Origin: Pseudothauera nasutitermitis
GTDB taxonomy: Bacteria > Pseudomonadota > Gammaproteobacteria > Burkholderiales > Rhodocyclaceae
Reading direction: 5' to 3'
Length of the DNA: 64,000 bases
Assembly (NCBI RefSeq): GCF_004801295.1
Contig: NZ_SSOC01000008.1
Location: 124,001 to 188,000, forward strand
Part shown: one piece after another, positions 32,764 to 40,714 of the stretch
Layout of the letters: each line of letters starts with the position of its first letter
Position numbering within the stretch: position 1 is the stretch's first letter
The notes under the pieces: generated by a model
Told to the model about the DNA's origin: nothing
Seen by the model: the letters and a program-made list of their open reading frames with translations, nothing else
Databases searched by the model: none
Made by a program: the position numbers and the translations under genes

Positions 32764-33666
32764 ATGTGGCTTTCCGTCATCCTGCAGGCCGATTCCGCCA
32801 GGGCCGAAGCGCTCTCCGACGCGCTGATGGACGCCGGTGCCCTGTCAGTGGGCATCGAGGACGCGGACGCCGGCACCGAGGCGGAAAAGCCGCAGTTCGG
32901 CGAACCCGGCCACCACCCCACCCAGCTGTGGGACCATAGCCGGGTGGTCGCGCTGTTCGACGCCGAAGCCGATCTCGCCAGCGCGCTTGCGGCCGCCGCC
33001 AGCGCGGCCGGCTTCGACGCGGTGCCGCCGTTCACGCTGGAAGAAGTCGCCGAGCAGAACTGGGTGAGCCTCACGCAAAGCCAGTTCGAACCCATCCACA
33101 TCACCGACCGCCTGTGGATCGTGCCTTCCTGGCACGACGCACCCGACCCGGCGGCCATCAACATCGAACTCGACCCCGGCATGGCCTTCGGCACCGGCTC
33201 GCACCCCACCACGCGGCTGTGCCTGCAATGGCTGTGCGATGCGGTGCGCCCCGGCATGTCGGTGCTCGACTACGGCTGCGGCTCCGGCATCCTCGGCATC
33301 GCCGCGGCACGCCTGGAAGCCGGTGAAGTGCTCGGCGTGGATATCGACGACAAGGCCCTGCTCGCCGCCGCAGACAACGCCGAACGCAATGGCGTGCGCC
33401 TGGCCCTGCGCCATTCGCGCGAAACGCTCAACGAGCGCTTCGACCTGGTCGTCGCCAACATCCTCACCAACCCGCTGTGCGTGCTCGCCCCGCTGCTCAG
33501 CGCGCGCCTCGCCCCCGGCGGACGCATCGCCCTGTCCGGCGTGCTGGAAACCCAGACCGAACAGGTCATCGCCGCCTACGCCCCCTTCCTCGAACTGCGC
33601 ATCGGCGCCACGCATGAGGGCTGGGCGCGCCTGGAAGGCCAGCGAAGGGAGCACGACGGGCCATGA
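32764..33666 (+). CDS. prmA: ribosomal protein L11 methyltransferase
   Basis: SAM-dependent enzyme that trimethylates lysines of ribosomal protein L11. The 300 residues have the N-terminal L11-recognition domain (VILQADSARAEALSDALMDA), NWVSLTQSQFEPIHI and a methyltransferase domain with the family motif GMAFGTGSHPTTRLCL, the SAM loop VLDYGCGSGILGIAA and DLVVANILTNPL. Its stop overlaps the next start (ATGA). Confidence 0.95.
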   Translation: MWLSVILQADSARAEALSDALMDAGALSVGIEDADAGTEAEKPQFGEPGHHPTQLWDHSRVVALFDAEADLASALAAAASAAGFDAVPPFTLEEVAEQNWVSLTQSQFEPIHITDRLWIVPSWHDAPDPAAINIELDPGMAFGTGSHPTTRLCLQWLCDAVRPGMSVLDYGCGSGILGIAAARLEAGEVLGVDIDDKALLAAADNAERNGVRLALRHSRETLNERFDLVVANILTNPLCVLAPLLSARLAPGGRIALSGVLETQTEQVIAAYAPFLELRIGATHEGWARLEGQRREHDGP

Positions 33667-34988
33667 TGTTCGCCCGCTGCCCGGCCTGCCAGACGGTGTT
33701 CCGGGTTCGGCCGGAACAGCTGCGCGCCCGGCGCGGCGAAGTCCGCTGCGGACACTGCTTCAACCCCTTCAACGCGCTGGAACACCTGCTGACCGACGCC
33801 GAATCGGCCGCAGCGGCGGCGGGCGCGGCGCAGCCGTCCGGCGCCCAGGCCGCGCCCTCCACGCCCGCGCCTGCCGTGGAGACGGCCGCTCCGGCCGCGC
33901 CCCAGGCCTCTCCCGTCGTTCCGCCCAGCGCGGCACCGGAAACGCCCGCCCCGGCCGCTGCCGAACAGCCACCGGCCAGCAGCGTCCACGAGAACCCGGC
34001 GCTCGATTTCGAAATCCCCGAGGTCTGGCGCTCCCCCCGCGAGCGCCTGAAAGCCTCCACCGCGGAGACTTCTCCGTCCCCCGAACCCAGCGCACCCGCG
34101 GCTCCGTGGCCCGCGCTCGATGCGGACAAACCCGTGGAGTTCCAGGCTGCACAGCCGGAAGAGATTCCGGAGCCACCAGACACGCTGCCCACGCCGGATT
34201 TCGCTCCCAGTTCAGCACGCCGGCACGGCGCCGATGCGGACGCTCCCCTGCCGGACATCCAATCCTCCTTCTCGGCTGCGCTCGCACAGGCCGGCAGAGG
34301 ACGCATCGAGCCGGGCGCACGCCAGGAAAGCACGCCCTCCCCGGATCCACAGCACGCCCCCCTTCCTGCCTGGACCGAGGAGACCCACGCGGACGCGCCC
34401 CCCCCCGCCGCCACCGACGCCGCGGCGGAAGCGGACGACGACACGGATGCGGAACACCAGCTCGCCCGCCTGGATCAGCGCTATGGCCCGGCGCCGGGCA
34501 CAGCGGAACCACGCCGCTGGCTGGCCGGCCTGGGCGTGGGCGTGCTGCTGGGCGCGCTGGCGGCGCAGTCCGCCTATCTGTTCCGCCAGGAAATCACCCG
34601 CGCCCTCCCCTCGCTGCGCCCACTCTACCTGGCGGCCTGCCAGACCTTCGGTTGCACGCTGCCGCTGCCGCAGGACAGCGAACGCATCGGCATCGTCAAT
34701 TCCGAACTGCAATCCGACCCGCGCGTGCCGGGCCGCTACATCCTGCACGCCAGCGTGCGCAACAACGCACCCTACCCGCAGGCCTGGCCGCAGCTCGAGC
34801 TCACGCTCACCGACACGGCCGACCGCCCGGTGGCCCGCCGCGTGCTCGCCCCGCAGGAATGGGCACATGCCGAAACCGCCAAACTGCGCGCCGGCTTCCC
34901 CGCCGGGCGGGATCAGACGGTGGAACTGCATTTCGACGCGCCCGAGGTAGCGCCGACCGGCTACCGGCTCTACATTTTCTATCCCTGA
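33663..34988 (+). CDS. zinc-ribbon / DUF3426 membrane protein
   Basis: A 441-residue protein. The first 40 residues are an MJ0042-type zinc ribbon with two CxxC pairs (CPACQTVFRVRPEQL, VRCGHC). A long Pro/Ala/Glu-rich disordered segment follows (about residues 50-270), then one membrane helix (LAGLGVGVLLGALAAQSAYL) and a C-terminal DUF3426 domain outside the cytoplasm (GIVNSELQSDPRVPG, VRNNAPYPQAWPQLELTLTD). Function unknown; the family regularly follows prmA in betaproteobacteria. Two ATGs in a row open the frame. Confidence 0.88.
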   Translation: MMFARCPACQTVFRVRPEQLRARRGEVRCGHCFNPFNALEHLLTDAESAAAAAGAAQPSGAQAAPSTPAPAVETAAPAAPQASPVVPPSAAPETPAPAAAEQPPASSVHENPALDFEIPEVWRSPRERLKASTAETSPSPEPSAPAAPWPALDADKPVEFQAAQPEEIPEPPDTLPTPDFAPSSARRHGADADAPLPDIQSSFSAALAQAGRGRIEPGARQESTPSPDPQHAPLPAWTEETHADAPPPAATDAAAEADDDTDAEHQLARLDQRYGPAPGTAEPRRWLAGLGVGVLLGALAAQSAYLFRQEITRALPSLRPLYLAACQTFGCTLPLPQDSERIGIVNSELQSDPRVPGRYILHASVRNNAPYPQAWPQLELTLTDTADRPVARRVLAPQEWAHAETAKLRAGFPAGRDQTVELHFDAPEVAPTGYRLYIFYP

Positions 34989-35043
34989 AGCGCCGCGCCG
35001 GGCATCCGCCCCGCGCCCTTCTCCAACCCGATCGAGACGACGC

Positions 35044-35442
35044 ATGCAAACGCCGCCTCCCCCCACGCCGCCGCGGGAAAGCCCGTTCAAGGGCAAGACC
35101 GGCCTGAAGAGAATCTGGAATGCCCTGCGCTACTCGCTCGACGGCCTGCGCGCGGCCTTCCGACACGAGGACGCCTTCCGCCAGGAATGCCTGCTGGCCG
35201 CCGTGCTGGTGCCGCTGGCGCTGTTCATGCCGGTGCCGGGTGCATCCAAGGCCCTGCTGGTGGGCAGCGTACTGCTGGTCCTGCTGGTGGAGCTGCTCAA
35301 TTCGGCCATCGAGGCCACGGTGGACCGCGTCTCGCTGGAACGCCATCAGTTGGCGAAGCGGGCGAAGGACATCGGCAGCGCGGCCGTATTGATCGCCCTG
35401 CTCAATCTCGCCCTGGTCTGGGGACTGGTGCTGTTCGGCTGA
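35044..35442 (+). CDS. dgkA: diacylglycerol kinase
   Basis: Small membrane kinase that recycles diacylglycerol to phosphatidic acid, for instance after membrane-derived glycan synthesis. The 132 residues have an N-terminal Pro-rich tail, the amphipathic segment RIWNALRYSLDGLRAAFRHE, three membrane helices and the catalytic motif ELLNSAIEATVDRVS. It is a little longer than the E. coli protein because of the tail. Convergent with the lipoprotein gene, 18 bases apart, with no clear terminator. Confidence 0.94.
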   Translation: MQTPPPPTPPRESPFKGKTGLKRIWNALRYSLDGLRAAFRHEDAFRQECLLAAVLVPLALFMPVPGASKALLVGSVLLVLLVELLNSAIEATVDRVSLERHQLAKRAKDIGSAAVLIALLNLALVWGLVLFG

Positions 35443-35460
35443 ATGCGCGACCCGCGTCGT

Positions 35461-35931
35461 TCAGCGCGTCACCCGCGTGGTGCCGCCGTCGCGCAGCAGG
35501 CGCACGCGCTCGCCGGCGCGGAACTGCTCGCCGCCGTCTTCCTGCACCACCGCCAGGTAGGAACCGCCGTCCAGGCGCACGGTGACTTCCACGCCCTGCC
35601 GGCGGGTCACGCCTTCCTCGACCGCCGCGCCGGCCATGCCGCCGGCCACCGCGCCGAGGATCGCCCCCACCGCCGCGCCGCTGCCGCGCCCCACGTTGGA
35701 GCCGGCGATCCCGCCGACCGCCGCGCCGGCGCCGGCGCCGATCGGCGTCTTGGTGCCTTCCAGCATCACCTGGCGCACACTCTCCACCGTGCCGAACTGC
35801 ACGGTCATCGCGCGGCGCGCCTCGCCGCGCTGATAAGTGCCGCCGCCCAGTCCGGCGGCGCAACCGCTCATCACCAGCGCCACCCCCACCAGGATGGCGG
35901 CGCCGAAGCGGTTCAGTCTGTTTGCCCCCAT
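35461..35931 (-). CDS. glycine-zipper outer-membrane lipoprotein (SlyB/Pcp-like)
   Basis: The 156 residues begin with a lipoprotein signal (LVGVALVMSGC, lipobox MSGC) and contain a glycine-zipper helix pair, GAGAGAAVGGIAGSNVGRGS and GAAVGAILGAVAGGMAGAAV, as in the SlyB/Pcp/RcsF-associated family that spans or lines the outer membrane. The C-terminus resembles the SlyB end (QEDGGEQFRAGERVRLL). Its start lies 19 bases inside the end of the kinase gene, so it is probably translated with it. Confidence 0.85.
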   Translation of the reverse strand: MGANRLNRFGAAILVGVALVMSGCAAGLGGGTYQRGEARRAMTVQFGTVESVRQVMLEGTKTPIGAGAGAAVGGIAGSNVGRGSGAAVGAILGAVAGGMAGAAVEEGVTRRQGVEVTVRLDGGSYLAVVQEDGGEQFRAGERVRLLRDGGTTRVTR

Positions 35932-36860
35932 GGCTCTTCTCCAAAGGCCGCCCGATAGCGGGCGGCGATGTCCGCGCGCGACGGCGCGTGGTTCTGCCCG
36001 CCGCGATGGGCGATCTTGATCGCCCCCATGACCGAGGCTAGCCGACCGCTACGCTCCCAGCCGTAACCGTTTGCAATGCCGTACAGCAGGCCGGCGCGGT
36101 AGGCGTCACCGCAACCGGTGGGGTCGACGATGGCATCCGGCTGCACGCTGGGCACATCGATCCAGCGCCCTTCGACATGGATGCGCGAACCTTCGCCGCC
36201 CTGCGTGACGATCAATGCCTCCACCCGCCCGGCCAATTGCTCCAGGCTCTGCCCGGTGCGTTCGCACATCAGGCGCGCCTCATAGTCATTGACCGTGCAA
36301 TAGCTCGCAAGATCCAGGAAATGCAGGAGATCCTCGCCGGAGAACATCGGCATTCCCTGGCCCGGATCGAAGATGAACGGGATGCCCGCAGCGGCGAACT
36401 GTTCCGCGTGTCCCAGCATGCCGTCCCGCCCGTCCGGGGCGACGATGCCGAGTTTCACGCCGGTGGCGTCGCTCACGCGGTTCTGGTGCGAATGGTTCAT
36501 CGCGCCGGGATGGAAGGCGGTGATCTGGTTGTCGTCCAGGTCGGTGGTGATGAAGGCCTGCGCGGTGTAGGCGCCGGGCACCGTGCGCACGTGCTCCTGG
36601 CGCAGCCCCAGGCGCTCCATGCGGTAGCGGTAGGGGCCGTCGTCATCGCCCACGGTCGCCATGATCAGCGGATCGCCACCGAGCAGTTTCAGGTTGTAGG
36701 CGATGTTGCCCGCGCAGCCGCCGAACTCGCGGCGCATGTCGGGCACCAGGAAAGAGACGTTGAGGATGTGGATCTGCTCGGGAAGGATGTGATTCGTGAA
36801 GCGATCACTGAACACCATGATGGTGTCGTAGGCGATGGAACCGCAGATGAGGGTGGACAT
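35913..36860 (-). CDS. PfkB-family carbohydrate/adenosine kinase
   Basis: Ribokinase-fold sugar or nucleoside kinase. The 315 residues begin STLICGSIAYDTIMVFSDRF, have the substrate-side GGCAGNIAYNLKLLGG motif, and the ATP/catalytic motif DPTGCGDAYRAGLLYG with the catalytic aspartate. Substrate cannot be read from the sequence; adenosine-kinase-like proteins of this form are common in betaproteobacteria. A perfect TATAAT and a 16-bp palindrome lie upstream. Confidence 0.85.
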   Translation of the reverse strand: MSTLICGSIAYDTIMVFSDRFTNHILPEQIHILNVSFLVPDMRREFGGCAGNIAYNLKLLGGDPLIMATVGDDDGPYRYRMERLGLRQEHVRTVPGAYTAQAFITTDLDDNQITAFHPGAMNHSHQNRVSDATGVKLGIVAPDGRDGMLGHAEQFAAAGIPFIFDPGQGMPMFSGEDLLHFLDLASYCTVNDYEARLMCERTGQSLEQLAGRVEALIVTQGGEGSRIHVEGRWIDVPSVQPDAIVDPTGCGDAYRAGLLYGIANGYGWERSGRLASVMGAIKIAHRGGQNHAPSRADIAARYRAAFGEEPWGQTD

Positions 36861-36893
36861 GACGAATACGGAACAGTGGACACAAAGTTCCGC

Positions 36894-36917
36894 ATTATAG
36901 GGGTCCGCGCGCGGACC
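36894..36917 (-). promoter_or_regulatory. TATAAT and 16-bp palindrome upstream of the kinase gene
   Basis: The minus strand has TATAAT at 36894-36899, preceded by a perfect palindrome, GGTCCGCGCGCGGACC (36902-36917), within the 75-bp gap after the glycosyltransferase. The palindrome could be an operator or the terminator stem of the upstream gene. A smaller inverted repeat, CGGAAC/GTTCCG (36869-36874, 36887-36892), lies nearer the start codon. Confidence 0.5.
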
Positions 36918-36935
36918 GTCCCGCTCAGGCGGCCC

Positions 36936-38147
36936 TCAGGCAGCCAATTCCCCTGCGCCGCGCCGCTCGTGCGCGCGCACCACGTCGTCGAGCACCGCCA
37001 GCAGGCGCCGTGTCACCCCGTCCCAGCCCGCGTCCACCACCGTCGCCGGGGCACGCGCGGCCATGTGCGCCCGCAGGGCGGCGTCGCCGGCCACGCGCTC
37101 GGCGGCGGCCAGGAAGGCCGCCTCGTCGCCGGATGGTGCAAGCCAGCCGTTCTCGCCATCGCGCACATAGCTGGCCGCCGCCGCGTAATCGAAGCCGACC
37201 ACCGGCAGGCCGCTGGCCAGTGCTTCGATCACCACGTTGCCGAAGGTTTCGGTGAGGCTGGGGAACAGGAACAGATCGGCGGAAGCGTAATGCGCGGCGA
37301 GATCCTCGCCGCCGCGCATGCCCGCGTAGAGGAATTCCGGGCGCTGCGCCTGCAGGGCCGCGCGCGACGGCCCGTCGCCGACGAACAGCAGGCGCGCATG
37401 CGGCGCCACGGCACGCAGGCGATCGAAGGCCTGCACCGCGAGCCCCAGATTCTTCTCCGGCGCCATGCGGCCCACCACCACCGCCACCAGATCGCCGGGC
37501 TGCACGCCCCAGGATGCGCGCAAGGCTTCCGAGCGGCGTCCGGGCGAGAACAACTGGATATCCACGCCGCGCGACACCACCTCCACGCGGCGCACGCCGC
37601 GTTCGGTCAGGCTGGCGGCCAGTTCGGCGGTGGGTACCAGACAGGCATCGCCCTTGCCGTGGAAACGTCGCAGCCAGGCATGCACCGGCTGCTTCAGCCA
37701 GCTGATGCCGTAATAGTCGCTGTAGCTGTGGAAATTGGTATGGAATTCGGTGACCACCGGCAAGCGCAGCTTGCGCGCCGCCGACACCGCCGACCAGCCC
37801 AGCGGCCCCTCGGTCACCACCTGCACGACGTCGGGGCGCTGCACGGACCACAGGCGGGTCAATGCGCCACGCGCGGGCAGCCCCATGCGCAGGTGGTTGT
37901 AACGCGGAATCGGCAGGCCGCGCGACAGCACTTCCTCGAAGCCCCCTGCGCTGGCCGGCCGATCGGCGGCGCCCTGGCGGGGGCGCACCAGCTGCACGCG
38001 ATGCCCGCCGCGCAGCATGCCCTCGACCAGACGGCCGGTGGTCATCGCCACGCCATTGACTTCGGGGGGATAGGTTTCGGTAACCACCGCCACGCGCAAC
38101 TGGCGGTCGGCCCCGGCGAGATGCTGGAAGACGAGTGGGGAGTCCAT
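36936..38147 (-). CDS. GT4-family glycosyltransferase (MgtA-like)
   Basis: The 403-residue GT-B enzyme starts with VAVVTETYPPEVNGVAMTTG and has VVTEFHTNFHSYSDYYG, the nucleotide-sugar region VVGRMAPEKNLGLAVQAF, and the retaining-GT4 E-x7-E motif in SLTETFGNVVIEALASGLP. It resembles the MgtA/PimC-type lipid glycosyltransferases that add sugars to diacylglycerol-type acceptors, but the acceptor is inferred. It is divergent from olsB-like/olsA-like genes across a double Pho-box region, suggesting glycolipid synthesis under phosphate stress. The ATG at 38147 would leave a leader of only about two bases from the predicted start site; a start further in is possible. Confidence 0.82.
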   Translation of the reverse strand: MDSPLVFQHLAGADRQLRVAVVTETYPPEVNGVAMTTGRLVEGMLRGGHRVQLVRPRQGAADRPASAGGFEEVLSRGLPIPRYNHLRMGLPARGALTRLWSVQRPDVVQVVTEGPLGWSAVSAARKLRLPVVTEFHTNFHSYSDYYGISWLKQPVHAWLRRFHGKGDACLVPTAELAASLTERGVRRVEVVSRGVDIQLFSPGRRSEALRASWGVQPGDLVAVVVGRMAPEKNLGLAVQAFDRLRAVAPHARLLFVGDGPSRAALQAQRPEFLYAGMRGGEDLAAHYASADLFLFPSLTETFGNVVIEALASGLPVVGFDYAAAASYVRDGENGWLAPSGDEAAFLAAAERVAGDAALRAHMAARAPATVVDAGWDGVTRRLLAVLDDVVRAHERRGAGELAA

Positions 38148-38155
38148 GGTCCGGC

Positions 38156-38209
38156 ATGCTGCGTGCGCCAGACGACAGGGACGTGACGCGGCGATGACGG
38201 AACGATGAA
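38156..38209 (-). promoter_or_regulatory. Pho-box array and -10 for the glycosyltransferase gene
   Basis: Read on the minus strand, TTCAT, GTCAT, GTCAC and GTCGT recur every 11 bp (starting at 38209, 38198, 38187, 38176). Ten bases after the last core comes CAGCAT (38156-38161) as a -10. PhoB boxes have TGTCA-type half-sites with 11-bp period and the -10 about ten bases after the last, so the geometry fits a PhoB-activated promoter. No -35 of the ordinary type is needed. Confidence 0.65.
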
Positions 38210-38238
38210 GCGCGGCCGGCGCCCGAATGGCCCCGATG

Positions 38239-38292
38239 GTCACCGCGCGGTCATCCCGGCGTCACGTCAACGCAACGCAGGCCACCCAGAAT
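38239..38292 (+). promoter_or_regulatory. Pho-box array and -10 for the olsB-like gene
   Basis: GTCAC, GTCAT, GTCAC and GCAAC begin at 38239, 38250, 38261 and 38272, an exact 11-bp period. Ten bases after the last core is CAGAAT (38287-38292), followed by the gene's GAGGAG ribosome site and ATG. The mirrored array on the other side of the gap has the same spacing, which makes chance unlikely. Confidence 0.7.
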
Positions 38293-38326
38293 GCGCCGCA
38301 CACCCCGCAAGAGGAGAAGCCGCGCC

Positions 38327-39085
38327 ATGCTGCAGAAGACCCTACAAGCCACCCGCCGCACCGGCCGCAACCTGCATGTCGGCCTGGCCGCCTGCGAAAC
38401 CGAGATTCTCGAAGCGCAGAAGCTGCGCTACCGCGTGTTCGCCGAGGAAATGGGCGCCCGCCTGAACACCCGCGTCGCCGGCGTGGACCGCGACCTCTAC
38501 GACCCCTTCTGCGAACACCTGATCGTGCGCGACGAAGACGCCGGGCGCATCGTCGGCACCTACCGCATCCTGTCGCCGGCGGCCTCCCGCCGGGTCGGCG
38601 GCTACTACTCGGAAAACGAATTCGACCTGACCCGCCTGCAGCACCTGCGCAGCCGCATGGTGGAGATCGGCCGCTCGTGCATCGACGCCGACTATCGCAG
38701 CGGCGCGGTGATCGCCCTGCTGTGGGGCGGGCTGGCGCGCTACATGCAGGACAATGGCCACGACTACCTGATCGGCTGCGCCTCGATCAGCATGGCCGAC
38801 GGCGGGCACGCCGCGGCCAGTCTGTATAATCGGCTGCACGAAGCGCATCGGTCCCCGCCGGAATACCGCGTGTTCCCGCGCTGCCCATTGCCGCTGGCGC
38901 GCCTGCGCGGCGACCTGCCGGCCGAGGCGCCGCCGCTGATCAAGGGCTACCTGCGCGCCGGCGCGTGGATCTGCGGCGAACCCGCGTGGGACCCCGACTT
39001 CAACACCGCCGACCTGCCGATCCTGATGCCGATGAGCAAGGTGGACGGCCGCTACGCCCGGCACTTCATGGAACGCAAGGACTGA
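38327..39085 (+). CDS. OlsB-like N-acyltransferase (ornithine lipid synthesis)
   Basis: GNAT-type acyltransferase family that moves a 3-hydroxyacyl chain from acyl carrier protein to ornithine, the first step of ornithine lipid synthesis. The 252 residues include ILEAQKLRYRVFAEEMGARL, DPFCEHLIVRDEDAGRIVGT, VEIGRSCIDADYRSGAVIAL and PPLIKGYLRAGAWICGEPAW, the hallmark segments of the OlsB/PlsC-partner family. GAGGAG precedes the ATG at 38327. Downstream is an OlsA-like acyltransferase, completing the two-step pathway; upstream is the Pho-box array. Confidence 0.87.
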   Translation: MLQKTLQATRRTGRNLHVGLAACETEILEAQKLRYRVFAEEMGARLNTRVAGVDRDLYDPFCEHLIVRDEDAGRIVGTYRILSPAASRRVGGYYSENEFDLTRLQHLRSRMVEIGRSCIDADYRSGAVIALLWGGLARYMQDNGHDYLIGCASISMADGGHAAASLYNRLHEAHRSPPEYRVFPRCPLPLARLRGDLPAEAPPLIKGYLRAGAWICGEPAWDPDFNTADLPILMPMSKVDGRYARHFMERKD

Positions 39086-39135
39086 ACGCCTCCGCCCCCC
39101 CCTCCCCCGCCCCGGCCGCGCTGCGCATCTGGCGC

Positions 39136-39954
39136 ATGGCGCGCACCCTGCTCCATGTGCTGGCCGGCCTGCTCACCGTGGCCGTGGCCTTCCCGTTCCT
39201 CGGCAGGGCCCGCCGCCAGGCCCTGCGCGCGCGCTGGTCGCGCGCCCTGCTCGGCATCCTCGGCATCGAGTTGCGCGCCGAGGGTGTGCCGGTGGCGCCC
39301 GGCTGCCTGCTGGTGGCCAACCACATTTCCTGGATCGACATCTTCGTGATCAACGCGCTGGCGCCCGCGGCCTTCGTCTCCAAGGCCGAGGTGCGCACCT
39401 GGCCGGTGGCCGGCTGGCTCGCCGCGCGCAACGACACGGTATTCCTGCGGCGCGGCAGCCGGGGGCATGCGCGCATCGTCAACGCGGAGATCGCCGCGCT
39501 GCTCGATGCCGGCTGCAACGTCGCGGTGTTTCCGGAAGGCACCACCACCGAGGGCGATCACGTGCTGCATTTCCACGGTGCGCTGCTGCAGCCGGCCATC
39601 GCCGCCGGCAAGCCGGTGCAGGCCCTGGCGCTGTCCTACCACGAGGCAGGCGGCGCACGCTCGAAGGCACCGGCCTATGTGGGCGACACCTCCTTCGGCG
39701 AATGCATGCAGGCCATCGTCGGCCAGCGCCGCATCGTCGCCCGCCTGCATGCCACCGAGCCCATGCGGACCGATCCGGACGCTACCGACCGGCGCGAACT
39801 GGCGCGGCAGGCCCACGAGCGCATCGCCGCGCTGGTGGAGGCCGCCGCTCAGCCGGCGACCTGCCAGGCCTCGCCGTCCTCCAGCCGCACGGCGGTGAGC
39901 TTGCCGCCCCATACGCAGCCCGAATCGAGCGCGATCAGCCCCGCTTCACGGTAG
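39136..39954 (+). CDS. OlsA/PlsC-like lyso-lipid O-acyltransferase
   Basis: Membrane acyltransferase that would add the second acyl chain to lyso-ornithine lipid (OlsA) or to lysophosphatidate (PlsC). The 272 residues have an N-terminal membrane segment (HVLAGLLTVAVAFPFLG), the catalytic NHISWIDIF (HX4D), AARNDTVFLRRGSRGHAR and the FPEGTTTEGD motif. The first ATG is at 39136, 50 bases after the olsB-like stop; only CTG codons precede it. The last 35 residues are Ser/Pro-rich and read through DNA antisense to apaH, a 106-bp convergent overlap. Confidence 0.85.
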   Translation: MARTLLHVLAGLLTVAVAFPFLGRARRQALRARWSRALLGILGIELRAEGVPVAPGCLLVANHISWIDIFVINALAPAAFVSKAEVRTWPVAGWLAARNDTVFLRRGSRGHARIVNAEIAALLDAGCNVAVFPEGTTTEGDHVLHFHGALLQPAIAAGKPVQALALSYHEAGGARSKAPAYVGDTSFGECMQAIVGQRRIVARLHATEPMRTDPDATDRRELARQAHERIAALVEAAAQPATCQASPSSSRTAVSLPPHTQPESSAISPASR

Positions 39955-40646
39955 TACCCCAACGCCGACCAGTGCCCGCACACCACCGTATGCGTGGCGC
40001 TCACCCGGCCCGGCACGCGAAACCACGGCAGCGTGCCCAGCGGTGCGCGTTCCGGGGGACCCTTGGCGCGCAGCGCGAGACGTCCGTCCGGCGTGCAGAA
40101 GCGCATCCGGGTCAGCGCATTGACGATGAAGCGCAGGCGGTCCCAGCCTTCCAGCGCATCGTCCCAGCGCTCCGGGCGGTCGCCCTGCAGATGCATCAGG
40201 AACTTGCGCCGGCGCTCGCCGCGCAGCACCTTTTCCACTTCGGCGGCCAGCTCGACGGCGCGCTCCACGCTCCAGGACGGCGGCAGACCCGCATGCACCA
40301 TCACCCGCACCCCCTCGACGTGCAGCAGCGGCCGGCCCGCCAGCCAGTCCATCAGCTCCTCGCGGTCGGGAGCTTCCAGCACGCGGGCCAGCGTGTCATC
40401 CTTGCCGCGCCGGTCGAAGCCGGCATCCACCATCAGCAGGTACAGATCATGATTGCCGAGTACCACGATGGCCGCCTCGCCCAGCTCGCGCACGCTGCGC
40501 AGCACGCGCAGCGAATCCGGCCCGCGGTTGACCAGATCGCCGACGATCCACAGGCGGTCCACCGCCGGGTCGAAGCGGATCTTCTCCAGGAGTTGGAAAA
40601 ACTGGGCGTAACAGCCCTGAATGTCGCCGATCGCATAACTAGCCAT
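39849..40646 (-). CDS. apaH: bis(5'-nucleosyl)-tetraphosphatase, symmetrical
   Basis: Metallophosphoesterase that hydrolyses Ap4A to two ADP. The 265 residues begin MASYAIGDIQGCYAQFFQLL and contain the phosphoesterase motifs GDIQG, VGDLVNRGPDS, VLGNHDLYLL, HAGLPPSWS and CGHWSALGYY, ending with LDSGCVWGG. The ATG at 40646 lies 68 bp from the divergent waaA. Its 3' end overlaps the convergent acyltransferase gene. Confidence 0.95.
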   Translation of the reverse strand: MASYAIGDIQGCYAQFFQLLEKIRFDPAVDRLWIVGDLVNRGPDSLRVLRSVRELGEAAIVVLGNHDLYLLMVDAGFDRRGKDDTLARVLEAPDREELMDWLAGRPLLHVEGVRVMVHAGLPPSWSVERAVELAAEVEKVLRGERRRKFLMHLQGDRPERWDDALEGWDRLRFIVNALTRMRFCTPDGRLALRAKGPPERAPLGTLPWFRVPGRVSATHTVVCGHWSALGYYREAGLIALDSGCVWGGKLTAVRLEDGEAWQVAG

Positions 40647-40714
40647 GGGCGCTATTTTTACCCAGAATGATGCGCTTGTGCCGCACCTGGAGCGCTGATT
40701 CCGCTCCCCATCCC

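Noticed and set aside
40647-40714. CAGAAT in the apaH-waaA divergent gap as another Pho-type promoter
   Set aside because: No 11-bp-phased GTCA repeats accompany it; the match to the olsB -10 is coincidental.
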